Part shown: piece by piece, positions 34,887-43,167 of the stretch
How the letters are laid out: each line of letters begins with the position of its first letter
How positions within the stretch are numbered: position 1 is the stretch's first letter
NCBI RefSeq assembly: GCF_965215655.1
Contig: NZ_OZ244111.1
Coordinates: 1-64,000 of the forward strand
Source: Nioella sp965215655
GTDB taxonomy: Bacteria; Pseudomonadota; Alphaproteobacteria; Rhodobacterales; Rhodobacteraceae
Direction of reading: 5' to 3'
DNA: 64,000 nucleotides
Position numbers and translations under genes: made by a program
Notes under the pieces: model-generated
Database searches by the model: none
Told to the model about the DNA's origin: nothing
What the model saw: only the letters and a program-made list of their open reading frames with translations

Positions 34887-35357
34887 TCAGGCCTCGACTT
34901 TGAGCATGGCTCCGATTGCGAGCGGACCGGGTGTCAGCACCTCTGCACACCAGCCACCGTGGCCGCGCATGGCGTTGTAGCCTCCGGGGCCGAGTGCACG
35001 TTCCATCCGAGAGCAGGGGGCGCAGGGGCCGGTGATGCGCAGGCGGGCGGTGCCGATCCGGATGATCCGGTTGCGGGTGGCGGAGAGGTTGAGGCCGGAG
35101 ACGACGAGATTGCGACGCAGCGTTTCGGGGGCGACCTGCGGATGTTCCGCAAGGGTCGCGATGACCGGCAGATGTTCGGCCTGGATCAGGGTCACGGCGC
35201 GCTTTCCGGGGCGGGCATGGTCGCCAGCGAGGCCATGGTCGAGAATCTCGATCCGGGGGACCGCCTTCATTTCCGCCTTCCGCGCGGGGCGCAACCCGAT
35301 CCAGTCGATGCGGCCGGGGCGGGGGAAGCGGGCGGTGAGGCTGGCGAGCGTTTCCAT
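34887..35357 (-). CDS. MOSC domain protein
   Basis: A 156-aa protein consisting of a MOSC (molybdenum cofactor sulfurase C-terminal) domain. GLAGDHARPGKRAVTLIQAE matches the family GDxH...GxRQVtLi pattern, and TGPCAPCSRMERALGPGG carries the CxxC/Cys region with the conserved PC-R. MOSC proteins bind a molybdenum cofactor or deliver sulfur to it; stand-alone short forms (YiiM/YuaD type) may reduce N-hydroxylated compounds. It is alone on the minus strand, and its stop is followed at once by a repeated 150-bp element. Confidence 0.88.
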   Translation of the reverse strand: METLASLTARFPRPGRIDWIGLRPARKAEMKAVPRIEILDHGLAGDHARPGKRAVTLIQAEHLPVIATLAEHPQVAPETLRRNLVVSGLNLSATRNRIIRIGTARLRITGPCAPCSRMERALGPGGYNAMRGHGGWCAEVLTPGPLAIGAMLKVEA

Positions 35358-35414
35358 AGGGTGAGGGTGGCATGGGGGTGGACTCGACTCCAGCCCCGTC
35401 GGGCGCTACATTTA

Positions 35415-35429
35415 GAACATAACATGAAC
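35415..35429. promoter_or_regulatory. SOS box (LexA site) before imuB
   Basis: GAAC-ATAACAT-GAAC is an exact GAAC-N7-GAAC direct repeat, equivalent to the GTTC-N7-GTTC LexA site of alphaproteobacteria. It lies 13 bp before the imuB start, so LexA would block transcription initiation there. Confidence 0.85.
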
Positions 35430-35442
35430 ATCATGCTGCCAC

Positions 35443-37122
35443 ATGAGCCCATCCACGCCCAACCGCCCCGATCCGCGCCGCCGGATTCTGTCGCTGTGGT
35501 TCCCACGGCTGGCCGCCGAGCATCTGCAGCGGCTGGACCGGGGGCTGTGCGACCGGCCTTTGGCCGTGGTCGAGGAGGTGGGAAATGCGCGGGTGCTGTC
35601 CTCGCTGTCGCTTGAGGCATCGCGCGCAGGATTGACGCCCGGCCTGCCGCTGGCCGAGGCGCGGGCGCTGTGCCCCGATCTGCAGACCCGGCCCGCCGAC
35701 CGGTTGCGAGAGGCCGGGTTCCTGACATTGCTGCGCCGGTGGGCGGGCAAGTTCTCGCCCTGGGTGTCGGAAGAGGGGCGCGAGGGGCTGATGATCGACC
35801 TGACGGGCTGCGCGCATCTTTTCGGGGGCGAGGCTGCGTTGCTGGCGCAGGTGGAGGCGGATTGCGCGGCGCTGCGCCTGTCGGTGCGGGCGGGGCTGGC
35901 GGATACGGGCGGTGCGGCCTGGGCGCTGGCGCGTTACGCGGGGCAGGGGGCGGGCAGTACGCGCAATGGCGATGCCATTGATCAGGAGGCGCGGGCGACC
36001 CGGTCGCGGGCGGGCAAGCGGCGACACTGGACCAAGGGGGGCGCGGCGCCCCTGCGCCCTGTCACCGGCGGCGCCCTGCCCATTGCCCCGCCGGGGCAGA
36101 CGCGGGCCGCCATCGGGGGGTTGCCCATTGCGGCGTTGCGGTTGGACCCCGCGACGGTGGCCGGGCTGAACCGGCTGGGGCTGCACCGGATCGGCGATCT
36201 GCTGGGGCCACCGCGCGCCACGCTGGCCCGGCGTTTCGGGCAAGGGGTGGTGCGGCGGCTGGATCAGGCCCTGGGGCTGGAGCCGGAACCGATTGCCCCC
36301 GCCCGGCCTGAGACTCATTTCGCCCTGCGGCTGAGCCTGCCCGAGCCTATTGGGCTGGAGGAGGATATCCTGGCGGGGATCGACCGGCTGTTGCCGCCCT
36401 TGTGCGACAAGCTGCGGGCCAAGGGCCGGGGCGCACGGCGGGTGCGGCTGGAACTGATGCTGGCCGAGGGCAGGACAGAGGCCGTCGAGATCGGGCTGGC
36501 GCGCCCGGGGGCAGAGCCCGACCGCATCCGGCCCCTGCTGGCGATGAAGCTGGGCGATATCGACCCCGGTTTCGGTATCGACACGCTGCGGCTGGTGGCC
36601 TCGGTCACCGAACCCGTCCATGCGCGGCAGCTGAAGGGCGGTCTTGCTGCGACGGAGGAGGCCGCCGCGCGGCAGGGGCGCGATACGGGGCTGGAGGATC
36701 TGTTGGGCCGGATCGGTGCACGCGTGGGGTTGGAGGCGATCACCCGCCAGCACCCGGCCGAAAGTCACATTCCGGAAAAGACCGCGATCACGCTGGCTGC
36801 CGCGTGGTCGGACCCGGCGAAGGACTGGCCGCGTGCGCCCCGGCCCCGGCCGCTGACGCTCTTTCGCCCCGAACCGGTGCAGGCCGAGGACAGGCCCGAC
36901 CTGCCCGCGCGGTTCCGCTGGCGGGGGCGCGACTTCGCGACGCTTGGCGGGATGGGGCCGGAGCGGATTGCGCCGGAATGGTGGCTGGACGATCCCAACT
37001 GGCGCAGTGGCGTGCGCGATTACTGGCGGGTGGAAACCGAAACCGGCGAACGGCTTTGGCTGTTCTACGCCCATGGGGGGGCGGTATCGGGCGGCTGGTT
37101 CTGTCAGGGGGATTTTGGCTGA
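35443..37122 (+). CDS. imuB: ImuB: catalytically inactive Y-family polymerase-like protein
   Basis: Part of the DNA damage-induced mutasome (ImuA-ImuB-DnaE2), where ImuB bridges the beta clamp and the error-prone polymerase. The 559-aa protein starts RILSLWFPRLAAEHLQRLDR and has MIDLTGCAHLFGGE where Y-family polymerases carry the acidic SxDE active site, so it lacks catalysis as other ImuB do. PLTLF at residues 470-474 fits the ImuB clamp-binding motif. A SOS box ends 13 bp upstream. There is no Shine-Dalgarno sequence, and the start is close to the SOS box, so the message may be leaderless. imuA and dnaE2 are not adjacent. Confidence 0.9.
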   Translation: MSPSTPNRPDPRRRILSLWFPRLAAEHLQRLDRGLCDRPLAVVEEVGNARVLSSLSLEASRAGLTPGLPLAEARALCPDLQTRPADRLREAGFLTLLRRWAGKFSPWVSEEGREGLMIDLTGCAHLFGGEAALLAQVEADCAALRLSVRAGLADTGGAAWALARYAGQGAGSTRNGDAIDQEARATRSRAGKRRHWTKGGAAPLRPVTGGALPIAPPGQTRAAIGGLPIAALRLDPATVAGLNRLGLHRIGDLLGPPRATLARRFGQGVVRRLDQALGLEPEPIAPARPETHFALRLSLPEPIGLEEDILAGIDRLLPPLCDKLRAKGRGARRVRLELMLAEGRTEAVEIGLARPGAEPDRIRPLLAMKLGDIDPGFGIDTLRLVASVTEPVHARQLKGGLAATEEAAARQGRDTGLEDLLGRIGARVGLEAITRQHPAESHIPEKTAITLAAAWSDPAKDWPRAPRPRPLTLFRPEPVQAEDRPDLPARFRWRGRDFATLGGMGPERIAPEWWLDDPNWRSGVRDYWRVETETGERLWLFYAHGGAVSGGWFCQGDFG

Positions 37123-37125
37123 GGG

Positions 37126-38100
37126 CTAGCCCTGCCAGCCAACATCCTGCCCGGCGCCTGCCTCGACCGCACGCAAGTACGCCAGCCGGGAAATGGCGAA
37201 ATCGCCGATGGCAATGCCCCGGAAGACGAAGGCGCGGCGGGCGTCATCGGAGAATTCCCCCGGCCCGGTGGTCAGCAGGGTCTTGAGATCGCCCTTGACC
37301 AGCGATGGATCGACCAGCTTCTTCGGGCTTGCCTCCTCCTGCACCAGGTCATCGACGAAAAGCGGCCCGAAAGCGCCCATTCTGTCCTGCTGCCAGGGCA
37401 GGGCAAGGTCGGTGATCGTGGCGAAGGCACCGGGTTTGATCCAGTCGGCGTTCAGGAAGGGCTCGATTTCATAGTTGAGAGTGACAGAGGTCACGATCAG
37501 GTCGGCACCCTCGATGGCGGCGCGGGGGTCGTCATGAACTTCGGCAGACAGGCCCAACCCCTTCGCCATGTCACACAGCTTGTCGATATTGACCTGTCCG
37601 CGCCCATAGGCCCGGATGCTGGCCAGCGGGAAGAGGTCGTTGAAGATCGCCAGATGGCTGCGCGCCTGCACGCCGCAGCCGATGAAGGCGATGGACTGCG
37701 AGGCCGGGTTGGCCAGTCTGCGGGCGGCGACGGCAGACAGGCCCGCCGTGCGAACGCCGGTGATCCAGCCCGCCTCTGCCAGCGCCCGCATCTGCCCGGT
37801 TTCGCTGTCCTGAAGCAGGATCGCGCCGTCGATGCCGGGGCGGCCCCGATCGGGGTTGCGGGGGCTGACCATGACCGATTTCACGATGGTCAGGTCGGGC
37901 GCATCCGAGGTGGACAGCGTCGTCATCATGTAGCGCCCGCCCTCGGGCACCACGGCGGATTTCGGTGCGGTCAGGATCTGGCCCGCTGCGTCCTGAAGGA
38001 TGGCGGATTCAATCGCGTCGACGATCTCGTTGCCAGAAATGCCGAGCCCCTCCAGAACACTGTCCGACAGCAGCAGAAACCTGTCCGAATTGCCCGTCAT
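37126..38100 (-). CDS. Ornithine cyclodeaminase / mu-crystallin family protein
   Basis: A 324-aa NAD(P)-binding protein. IAFIGCGVQARSHLAIFNDL is the Rossmann motif, preceded by the substrate region DGAILLQDSETGQMRALAEA and GVRTAGLSAVAARRLA. The family includes ornithine cyclodeaminase (ornithine to proline plus ammonia), Delta1-pyrroline-2-carboxylate reductase and alanine or arginine dehydrogenases, and sequence alone does not decide. Here the Rossmann GxGxxA/G reads GCGVQA. The ATG at 38100 has AGAAGGG at good spacing. It is convergent with imuB with a 3-bp gap. Confidence 0.85.
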   Translation of the reverse strand: MTGNSDRFLLLSDSVLEGLGISGNEIVDAIESAILQDAAGQILTAPKSAVVPEGGRYMMTTLSTSDAPDLTIVKSVMVSPRNPDRGRPGIDGAILLQDSETGQMRALAEAGWITGVRTAGLSAVAARRLANPASQSIAFIGCGVQARSHLAIFNDLFPLASIRAYGRGQVNIDKLCDMAKGLGLSAEVHDDPRAAIEGADLIVTSVTLNYEIEPFLNADWIKPGAFATITDLALPWQQDRMGAFGPLFVDDLVQEEASPKKLVDPSLVKGDLKTLLTTGPGEFSDDARRAFVFRGIAIGDFAISRLAYLRAVEAGAGQDVGWQG

Positions 38101-38163
38101 AGCCATTCCCTTCTTTGCGTTGCCCGCGAACGATAGGGGCAATCAGGTGATGGCGAAAGGGCG

Positions 38164-39015
38164 TTAACGGAACAGCAGCACCGGCACCTTGCAGGCGCGG
38201 ATCATTTCGGTCGTGGTCGAGCCGATGAAGAGGTTGCGGATACGGCTGTGGCCATAGGCACCCATGATCAGCAGGTCGAAATCATGCGCCTCGGCGCGGT
38301 CCGCGATCAGGGTTTCGGGCTGGCCCGCGACGATCTCGGACGTCACCTCGTACCCCGCGCCTTTCAGCAGCGCCGCCGCGCCTTCGATGGCGCGTTTGGC
38401 TTCCGTGGTCTCGGGCCCGACGGTCAGCAGGTGGATGGAGAGGCCCGCGAACAGCTCTGACCGCGCGATATGGTCCACCGCTTTCAGCGCCGACTGGCCG
38501 CCATCGAAGGCCACCAGCAGCTTCTTGACCGGCTGGAACGCGCGGGACGCGACCAGAACGGGTTTGGTCGAAGACCGCACCGCCCGTTCCAGGTTGCTGC
38601 CCAGATGCATCGACGCGAAATCAGCCGCCTCGCCGCGCTTGCCGACGATGACCAGATCGGCATCGGCCTCCGCCTCGCGCAGGGTTTCGACCAGATCGCC
38701 GATCCGCAACCGGCCTGTGACCTCGACGCCCTCGGCGCTGATCCGTTCGGACGCGTCCTCGATGATCGCCTGCCCACGCTTGCGGGCCAGCTTGGAGCGC
38801 TGCGCATCCAGATCGGCCAGTTCATTCAGCAGCGCGGTGCGCGCGCCAAGGCCGATATTGCCGGACAGATTTCGGGGATCGGCGCTTTCATCCCGTCGGC
38901 CCAGGATGTGAATGACCTCGACCGACCAGCCCTTGCCCTTGGCCACCCATGCCGCGTGGTCACAGACGCTTTCCGAGTAGATGGAGCCATCCACCAATGC
39001 GATGATCTTGCCCAT
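38164..39015 (-). CDS. Universal stress protein, tandem UspA domains
   Basis: A 283-aa protein with two UspA domains (about residues 1-145 and 150-283). Both carry an ATP-binding pattern: VIVGKRGEAADFASMHLGSN in the first and MGAYGHSRIRNLFIGSTTTE in the second. Such double Usp proteins bind ATP and respond to starvation or stress. It begins 11 bp after the SulP transporter gene on the same strand, an arrangement seen elsewhere that suggests the Usp protein modulates the transporter. Confidence 0.93.
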   Translation of the reverse strand: MGKIIALVDGSIYSESVCDHAAWVAKGKGWSVEVIHILGRRDESADPRNLSGNIGLGARTALLNELADLDAQRSKLARKRGQAIIEDASERISAEGVEVTGRLRIGDLVETLREAEADADLVIVGKRGEAADFASMHLGSNLERAVRSSTKPVLVASRAFQPVKKLLVAFDGGQSALKAVDHIARSELFAGLSIHLLTVGPETTEAKRAIEGAAALLKGAGYEVTSEIVAGQPETLIADRAEAHDFDLLIMGAYGHSRIRNLFIGSTTTEMIRACKVPVLLFR

Positions 39016-39026
39016 GTCGAGTCTCC

Positions 39027-40517
39027 TCAGTGGCTCATCAGGCGGTCCATCGCGCCCGGTTTGTCATGTTCCGCCAGCCGGTCCACGATGGTGGAGGAGG
39101 CCTCATTCATGCCCTTTATCTCGACCTCAGCCCCGTCCCGGCGGAATTTGAGCACGGCCATGTCCAGCGCCGCAACCGAAGAAATGTCCCAGATATGCGC
39201 GCGGGTGACGTCGATGATGACATTGTCCAGCACCTCGCCATAGTCGAAGGCGGCGGCGAACTGGTCAGCCGAGGCGAAGAAGAGCTGGCCGTGAATGTGG
39301 TAGGTGCGGGTCTTGCCGTCCTCCGACAGCTCGGACGTGACGGCGAACAACTGCGCGATCTTGCCGGCAAAGAAAATGCCCGACAGCAGAACGCCGGTCA
39401 GCACCCCGATGGCGAGATTGTGGGTGTAGATCGTCACCACCACGGTCGCCAGCATCACGATGGAGGAGGAGCGCGGATGGGTGCGCAGATCCTTGATCGA
39501 GGACCAGCTGAACGTGCCGATCGAAACCATGATCATGATCGCCACAAGCGCCGCCATCGGGATGACCGACACGATGAAGTCAAAGGGCACCACCAGCAGC
39601 AGCAGCACGACACCCGCCACGAAGCATGACAGCCGCCCGCGCCCGCCGGATTTCACGTTGATCATCGACTGGCCGATCATCGCGCAACCCGCCATGCCGC
39701 CGATAAACCCTGTGCAGAAGTTGGCAACACCCTGACCGATGCATTCCTGGTTCTTGTCGCTGGTCGTGTCGGTCAGGTCATCGACGATCTGCGCGGTCAT
39801 CAGGCTTTCCAGCAGGCCCACGGCGGCAACGGCAGCCGAATAGGGCAGGATGATCATCAGCGTCTCAAGGTTCAGCGGGATGTCAGGCAGCAGGAAGACC
39901 GGGAAGGTATCCGGCAGTTCGCCCATGTCGCCCACGGTGCGCAGGTCCATCCCGAAGGTCAGCGCCACGGCGGTCAGGGCAATGATGCAGACCAGCGGCG
40001 AGGGGATCGCGGTGGTGACATAGGGGAAGAGGTAGATAATGGCGAGCCCGGCGGCGACCATCACATAGGTCATCCACGGCACGCCCATCAGTTCCGGCAG
40101 TTGTGCCATGAAAATCAGGATCGCCAGCGCATTGACGAAGCCTGTCATGACAGACCGCGACACGAAGCGCATGACGCTGCCCAGTTTCAACATCCCGGCG
40201 CCCACCTGTAAAACGCCAGCCAGGATCGTGGCGGCCAGCAGATATTGCAGCCCGTGATCGCGCACCAAGGTCACCATCAGAACGGCGGTGGCGGCGGTCG
40301 CGGCGGAAATCATGCCGGGGCGCCCGCCCGCGATGGCGGTGATCACGGCGATGGAGAACGAGGCATATAGCCCGATCTTGGGGTCAACGCCCGCGATAAT
40401 CGAAAAGGCAATCGCCTCGGGTATCAGGGCCAGCGCCACGACAAGGCCGGAAAGCAGGTCGGCACGGATGTTGCCAAGCCATTCGGCCCGCATCCGGGGA
40501 AGGAAGTCCGGGGACAT
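39027..40517 (-). CDS. SulP family anion transporter with STAS domain
   Basis: A 496-aa inner-membrane protein with about 11-14 hydrophobic segments and a carboxy-terminal STAS domain (about residues 395-490: YHIHGQLFFASADQFAAAFD, NVIIDVTRAHIWDISSVAAL). The SulP start motif is seen in ADLLSGLVVALALIPEAIAF. Closest-looking members include BicA-type sodium/bicarbonate transporters and sulfate/dicarboxylate carriers; the substrate is not decided. It is followed at 11 bp by a tandem Usp gene. The 121-bp region upstream (40518-40638) shows nothing recognisable. Confidence 0.93.
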   Translation of the reverse strand: MSPDFLPRMRAEWLGNIRADLLSGLVVALALIPEAIAFSIIAGVDPKIGLYASFSIAVITAIAGGRPGMISAATAATAVLMVTLVRDHGLQYLLAATILAGVLQVGAGMLKLGSVMRFVSRSVMTGFVNALAILIFMAQLPELMGVPWMTYVMVAAGLAIIYLFPYVTTAIPSPLVCIIALTAVALTFGMDLRTVGDMGELPDTFPVFLLPDIPLNLETLMIILPYSAAVAAVGLLESLMTAQIVDDLTDTTSDKNQECIGQGVANFCTGFIGGMAGCAMIGQSMINVKSGGRGRLSCFVAGVVLLLLVVPFDFIVSVIPMAALVAIMIMVSIGTFSWSSIKDLRTHPRSSSIVMLATVVVTIYTHNLAIGVLTGVLLSGIFFAGKIAQLFAVTSELSEDGKTRTYHIHGQLFFASADQFAAAFDYGEVLDNVIIDVTRAHIWDISSVAALDMAVLKFRRDGAEVEIKGMNEASSTIVDRLAEHDKPGAMDRLMSH

Positions 40518-40638
40518 GAGGGGAAGTCTCCGTCAGGAATTGTTCGCGTTTGACCGCGCCATACCCGTCATGGCCCCGGATGGCCACCCGTTTCCCGCCG
40601 CAACGCGGCGAAAACCGGTTATGCACTGCGAAAATGGG

Positions 40639-41814
40639 CTATCCGGTGCGGTCGGTGCTGAACAGGTAGACGACACAGCCAAGCAGGATCATCAGGCCAA
40701 AGAGGCCAAAAAGCTGGCTGTAGGCCTCTGCCGGGGTCGCCCCGAGGGACAGGCGCGCAAAGACTGGCCCGCTGGCAAACTGCATGATCCCCACCCCGCC
40801 AATGCCGAAGAGATTGAGCAGCGTCACGCCCCGGCCCACCAGATGCGGCGGCACGAAGCTGCGGCCATGGGCGATGATGACCGGGAAGGTCGCGCCGAAG
40901 AAGCCCACGGCGGCCATGACGGCGATAGACCGGATCTCGGACCCGTCCGGCCAGGCCCAAAGCGCGAGGCACGAGAGGCCGGACACCAGATTGCCGGCAA
41001 AGATCACCCATTTGCGCGTGCCGAAGACACGGTCGAGCGGACCGTAGAAGAAGTTGCCCGCGATCATGGCAAAGCCCATGACCAGCGACGCGGTGCCGAT
41101 GCGCCCGATCTCGGCCTGATAGACATCCTCCAGATAGGGCGCGATCCACAGGCCCCTTATGCCCGCCGCAGGGGCATAGTTCACGAACATGATCGCCAGG
41201 ATGAACCACAGGGCCGGGATCTTCAGCAGGTCGAGCAGCGATCCTTTCTGGCTGTGATCGGCCTTGGCCGGGTTGCGCACGAACAACGCCAGCGCCGCCG
41301 CGATCATCAGCGTGACGGCGGCCATGCCCCACATGGTTTCGCGCCAGCCGAGGGATTCCACCGCCCAGGCCAGTGGCAGCGCCGCGCCGATATTGCCAAG
41401 CGACCCGGTGCCCAGGATGACGCCCGCGAAGGTGGCGAAGACGGCAGCGGGGTAGTCCCGCGCGAGGATATAGTAGCTCGCCATCAGGACCGGCGAACAG
41501 CCCACCCCGATCAGCATCATCGCCACGGCGACCCAACCCGGCCCCTGTGCCATCGCCATGATCGCCGCGCCACCTGCGCCGCCAATTGCCAGCAGGACCG
41601 AGGAGGTCAGCCGCGGCCCGATATGGTCCAGCGCCCATCCCACGGGGATCTGCATCGCGGCGAAGGTCACGAACCACAGGCCAGAGGCCATGGCGAGATC
41701 TTCCGCGCCCGCGCCGATTTCGACCCCAAGAACCGGGGACAGCACCGCCAGAAAAGCGCGGTAGAACTGGCTGAGCACATAGGCCAGCACCAGAAAGATC
41801 ATGCCGGGGGTCAC
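40639..41814 (-). CDS. MFS transporter
   Basis: A 391-aa membrane protein with 12 hydrophobic segments. FVTFAAMQIPVGWALDHIGP is the conserved loop 2-3 region (GxxxDrxGxr-like) of the major facilitator superfamily. The start is a GTG at 41814 with a near-perfect GAGGGAGGAAAGC ribosome-binding site; the frame is open further upstream but without a comparable signal. It is divergent from the ferric-iron binding protein gene, so it may be iron-regulated, for example a siderophore or citrate exporter. This is inference from the shared intergenic region. Confidence 0.88.
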   Translation of the reverse strand: MTPGMIFLVLAYVLSQFYRAFLAVLSPVLGVEIGAGAEDLAMASGLWFVTFAAMQIPVGWALDHIGPRLTSSVLLAIGGAGGAAIMAMAQGPGWVAVAMMLIGVGCSPVLMASYYILARDYPAAVFATFAGVILGTGSLGNIGAALPLAWAVESLGWRETMWGMAAVTLMIAAALALFVRNPAKADHSQKGSLLDLLKIPALWFILAIMFVNYAPAAGIRGLWIAPYLEDVYQAEIGRIGTASLVMGFAMIAGNFFYGPLDRVFGTRKWVIFAGNLVSGLSCLALWAWPDGSEIRSIAVMAAVGFFGATFPVIIAHGRSFVPPHLVGRGVTLLNLFGIGGVGIMQFASGPVFARLSLGATPAEAYSQLFGLFGLMILLGCVVYLFSTDRTG

Positions 41815-41945
41815 GCTTTCCTCCCTCTCGAAAGCTGGCTTACCCTGCACCGAAGCTTAACACGTGCACAAGCGGGAACGTTTTCCGAGTAATTTGCTTG
41901 GGAATTGCTTGACTCGTTTCATGGGCGTGATATGTCCGCGCTTAT

Positions 41946-41962
41946 CCGAGTGAAATACTCGG
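41946..41962. promoter_or_regulatory. Palindrome before the iron transporter gene
   Basis: CCGAGT-GAAAT-ACTCGG is a perfect 6-bp inverted repeat 33 bp before fbpA. Related half-sites occur nearby (CCGAGTAAT at 41885 and GACTCG at 41911). This cluster lies between divergent genes and is a likely operator for an iron-responsive regulator (IscR, RirA, Irr or Fur type). Which one cannot be told. Confidence 0.5.
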
Positions 41963-41995
41963 TTTATTGATCAAGGACGGACAAGGACTGACAGA

Positions 41996-43012
41996 ATGAC
42001 CCGACCGATTTCCACCCTTCTCGCCGCCAGCATCCTTGCCAGCACCGCAACCATGGCCACCGCGCAGGAACTCAATATCTATTCGTCACGTCACTATGAC
42101 ACCGACGAGGCGCTCTATTCCGGCTTCGAAGAGGCGACCGGCATCACCATCAACCGCATCGAGGGCGACGCGGATGAGCTGATGGCCCGGATGCAGGCCG
42201 AGGGCCGCAACTCTCCCGCCGATATCTTCATCACGGTCGACGTGTCCCGCCTAAACCGCGCCGTGGATGCCGGGTTGCTGCAGCCGGTCGACAGCGACGT
42301 TCTGGAAGCGCGCATCCCGGCCAATCTGCAAGACGCCGAAAACCGCTGGTTCGGCTTCTCGCAGCGCTCGCGGATCCTCTTCTACAACACCGAACTGGTG
42401 GACACGCCCCCCGCAACCTATGCCGATCTGGCCGACCCCGCCTATGAGGGTCTGGTCTGCATCCGGTCTTCGACCAACACCTATAACCAGACCCTGCTGG
42501 CCTCGATCATCGCCCATGAGGGCGAAGAAGCCGCCCGTGACTGGGCCGAGGGCGTGGTGCGCAACTTTGCCCGCTCTCCCCAAGGCGGCGATACCGACCA
42601 GATCCGCGGTGTGGCGTCGGGCGAATGCGGTGTGGCCGTGTCGAATACCTACTACTATGTGCGGTCGCTGCGGGATCAGGTCGATGGTGTGACCGAGCAT
42701 CTGGATGTGATCGGCTATGTCTTCCCCGATCAGGATGGCAATGGCGCGCATATGAACGTGTCAGGGGCCGGTGTGGCCGCGCACTCCCCGAACCGGGATG
42801 CCGCTGTCGCCTTCCTCGAATATCTCGCCTCCGATGCGGCGCAGGTCTATTTCTCCTCCGGGAACAACGAGTACCCGGCAGTCGAAGGGGTCGAGATGGT
42901 CGAGGAACTGGCGGGTCTGGGGGAATTCGTCGCCGATGACGTCGATCTGTCGGATGTGGCCGCCAACCTTGGCACCGCACAGCGCATCTTCAATCAGGTC
43001 GGCTGGCCGTAA
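41996..43012 (+). CDS. fbpA: Ferric-iron ABC transporter substrate-binding protein
   Basis: A 338-aa periplasmic protein with a signal peptide (ISTLLAASILASTATMATAQ; cleavage before ELNIYSS). The ELNIYSSRHYDTDEALYSGF opening is typical of FbpA/FutA iron-binding proteins. The GVAVSNTYYYVRSL segment supplies the adjacent Tyr residues that coordinate Fe(III), and FGFSQRSRILFYN-like and NGAHMNVSGAGVAAHSPN segments are also family hallmarks. It captures ferric iron for the FbpB permease encoded convergently at 43168. A terminator follows (43038-43064). No ATPase gene is in the window. Confidence 0.93.
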   Translation: MTRPISTLLAASILASTATMATAQELNIYSSRHYDTDEALYSGFEEATGITINRIEGDADELMARMQAEGRNSPADIFITVDVSRLNRAVDAGLLQPVDSDVLEARIPANLQDAENRWFGFSQRSRILFYNTELVDTPPATYADLADPAYEGLVCIRSSTNTYNQTLLASIIAHEGEEAARDWAEGVVRNFARSPQGGDTDQIRGVASGECGVAVSNTYYYVRSLRDQVDGVTEHLDVIGYVFPDQDGNGAHMNVSGAGVAAHSPNRDAAVAFLEYLASDAAQVYFSSGNNEYPAVEGVEMVEELAGLGEFVADDVDLSDVAANLGTAQRIFNQVGWP

Positions 43013-43037
43013 GGTCGTCGGGCAGCGATAGAACCAA

Positions 43038-43064
43038 GGGGCGTCCAGGGTGGGCGCCCCTTTT
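43038..43064 (+). terminator. Intrinsic terminator after fbpA
   Basis: GGGGCG and CGCCCC pair around an 11-nt loop, followed by TTTT, 25 bp after the fbpA stop. Confidence 0.7.
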
Positions 43065-43076
43065 GCGTCGCGCCAA

Positions 43077-43163
43077 GAAGAATTTTCCAGAAAATTCTTC
43101 CGCGTCAGAAAATTCTTCCTTCAAGAATTTTGGGGCCCTGAAAAAATCTTCGGGAAGATTTTT
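43077..43163. repeat. Three consecutive AT-rich hairpins, including a bidirectional terminator
   Basis: Three inverted repeats share the GAAGAATTTT/AAAATTCTTC theme: 43077-43100 (11-bp arms, 2-nt spacer), 43109-43131 (AAAATTCTT/AAGAATTTT, 5-nt loop) and 43142-43163 (AAAAATCTTC-GG-GAAGATTTTT). The last has A-runs and T-runs on its flanks, as expected for an intrinsic terminator acting on both strands, and ends 5 bp before the fbpB stop. Confidence 0.75.
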
Positions 43164-43167
43164 CCTG

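Noticed and set aside
35431..37074. Long minus-strand frame opposite imuB
   Set aside because: Low-complexity Arg/Pro/Gln translation without a recognisable domain or ribosome-binding site; imuB on the plus strand has clear motifs and a SOS box.
40288..41892. 534-codon plus-strand frame opposite the MFS gene
   Set aside because: It crosses the start of the SulP gene and the divergent region, and its translation is His/Asp/Arg-rich low complexity; the MFS protein with GTG start and strong ribosome-binding site explains the DNA.
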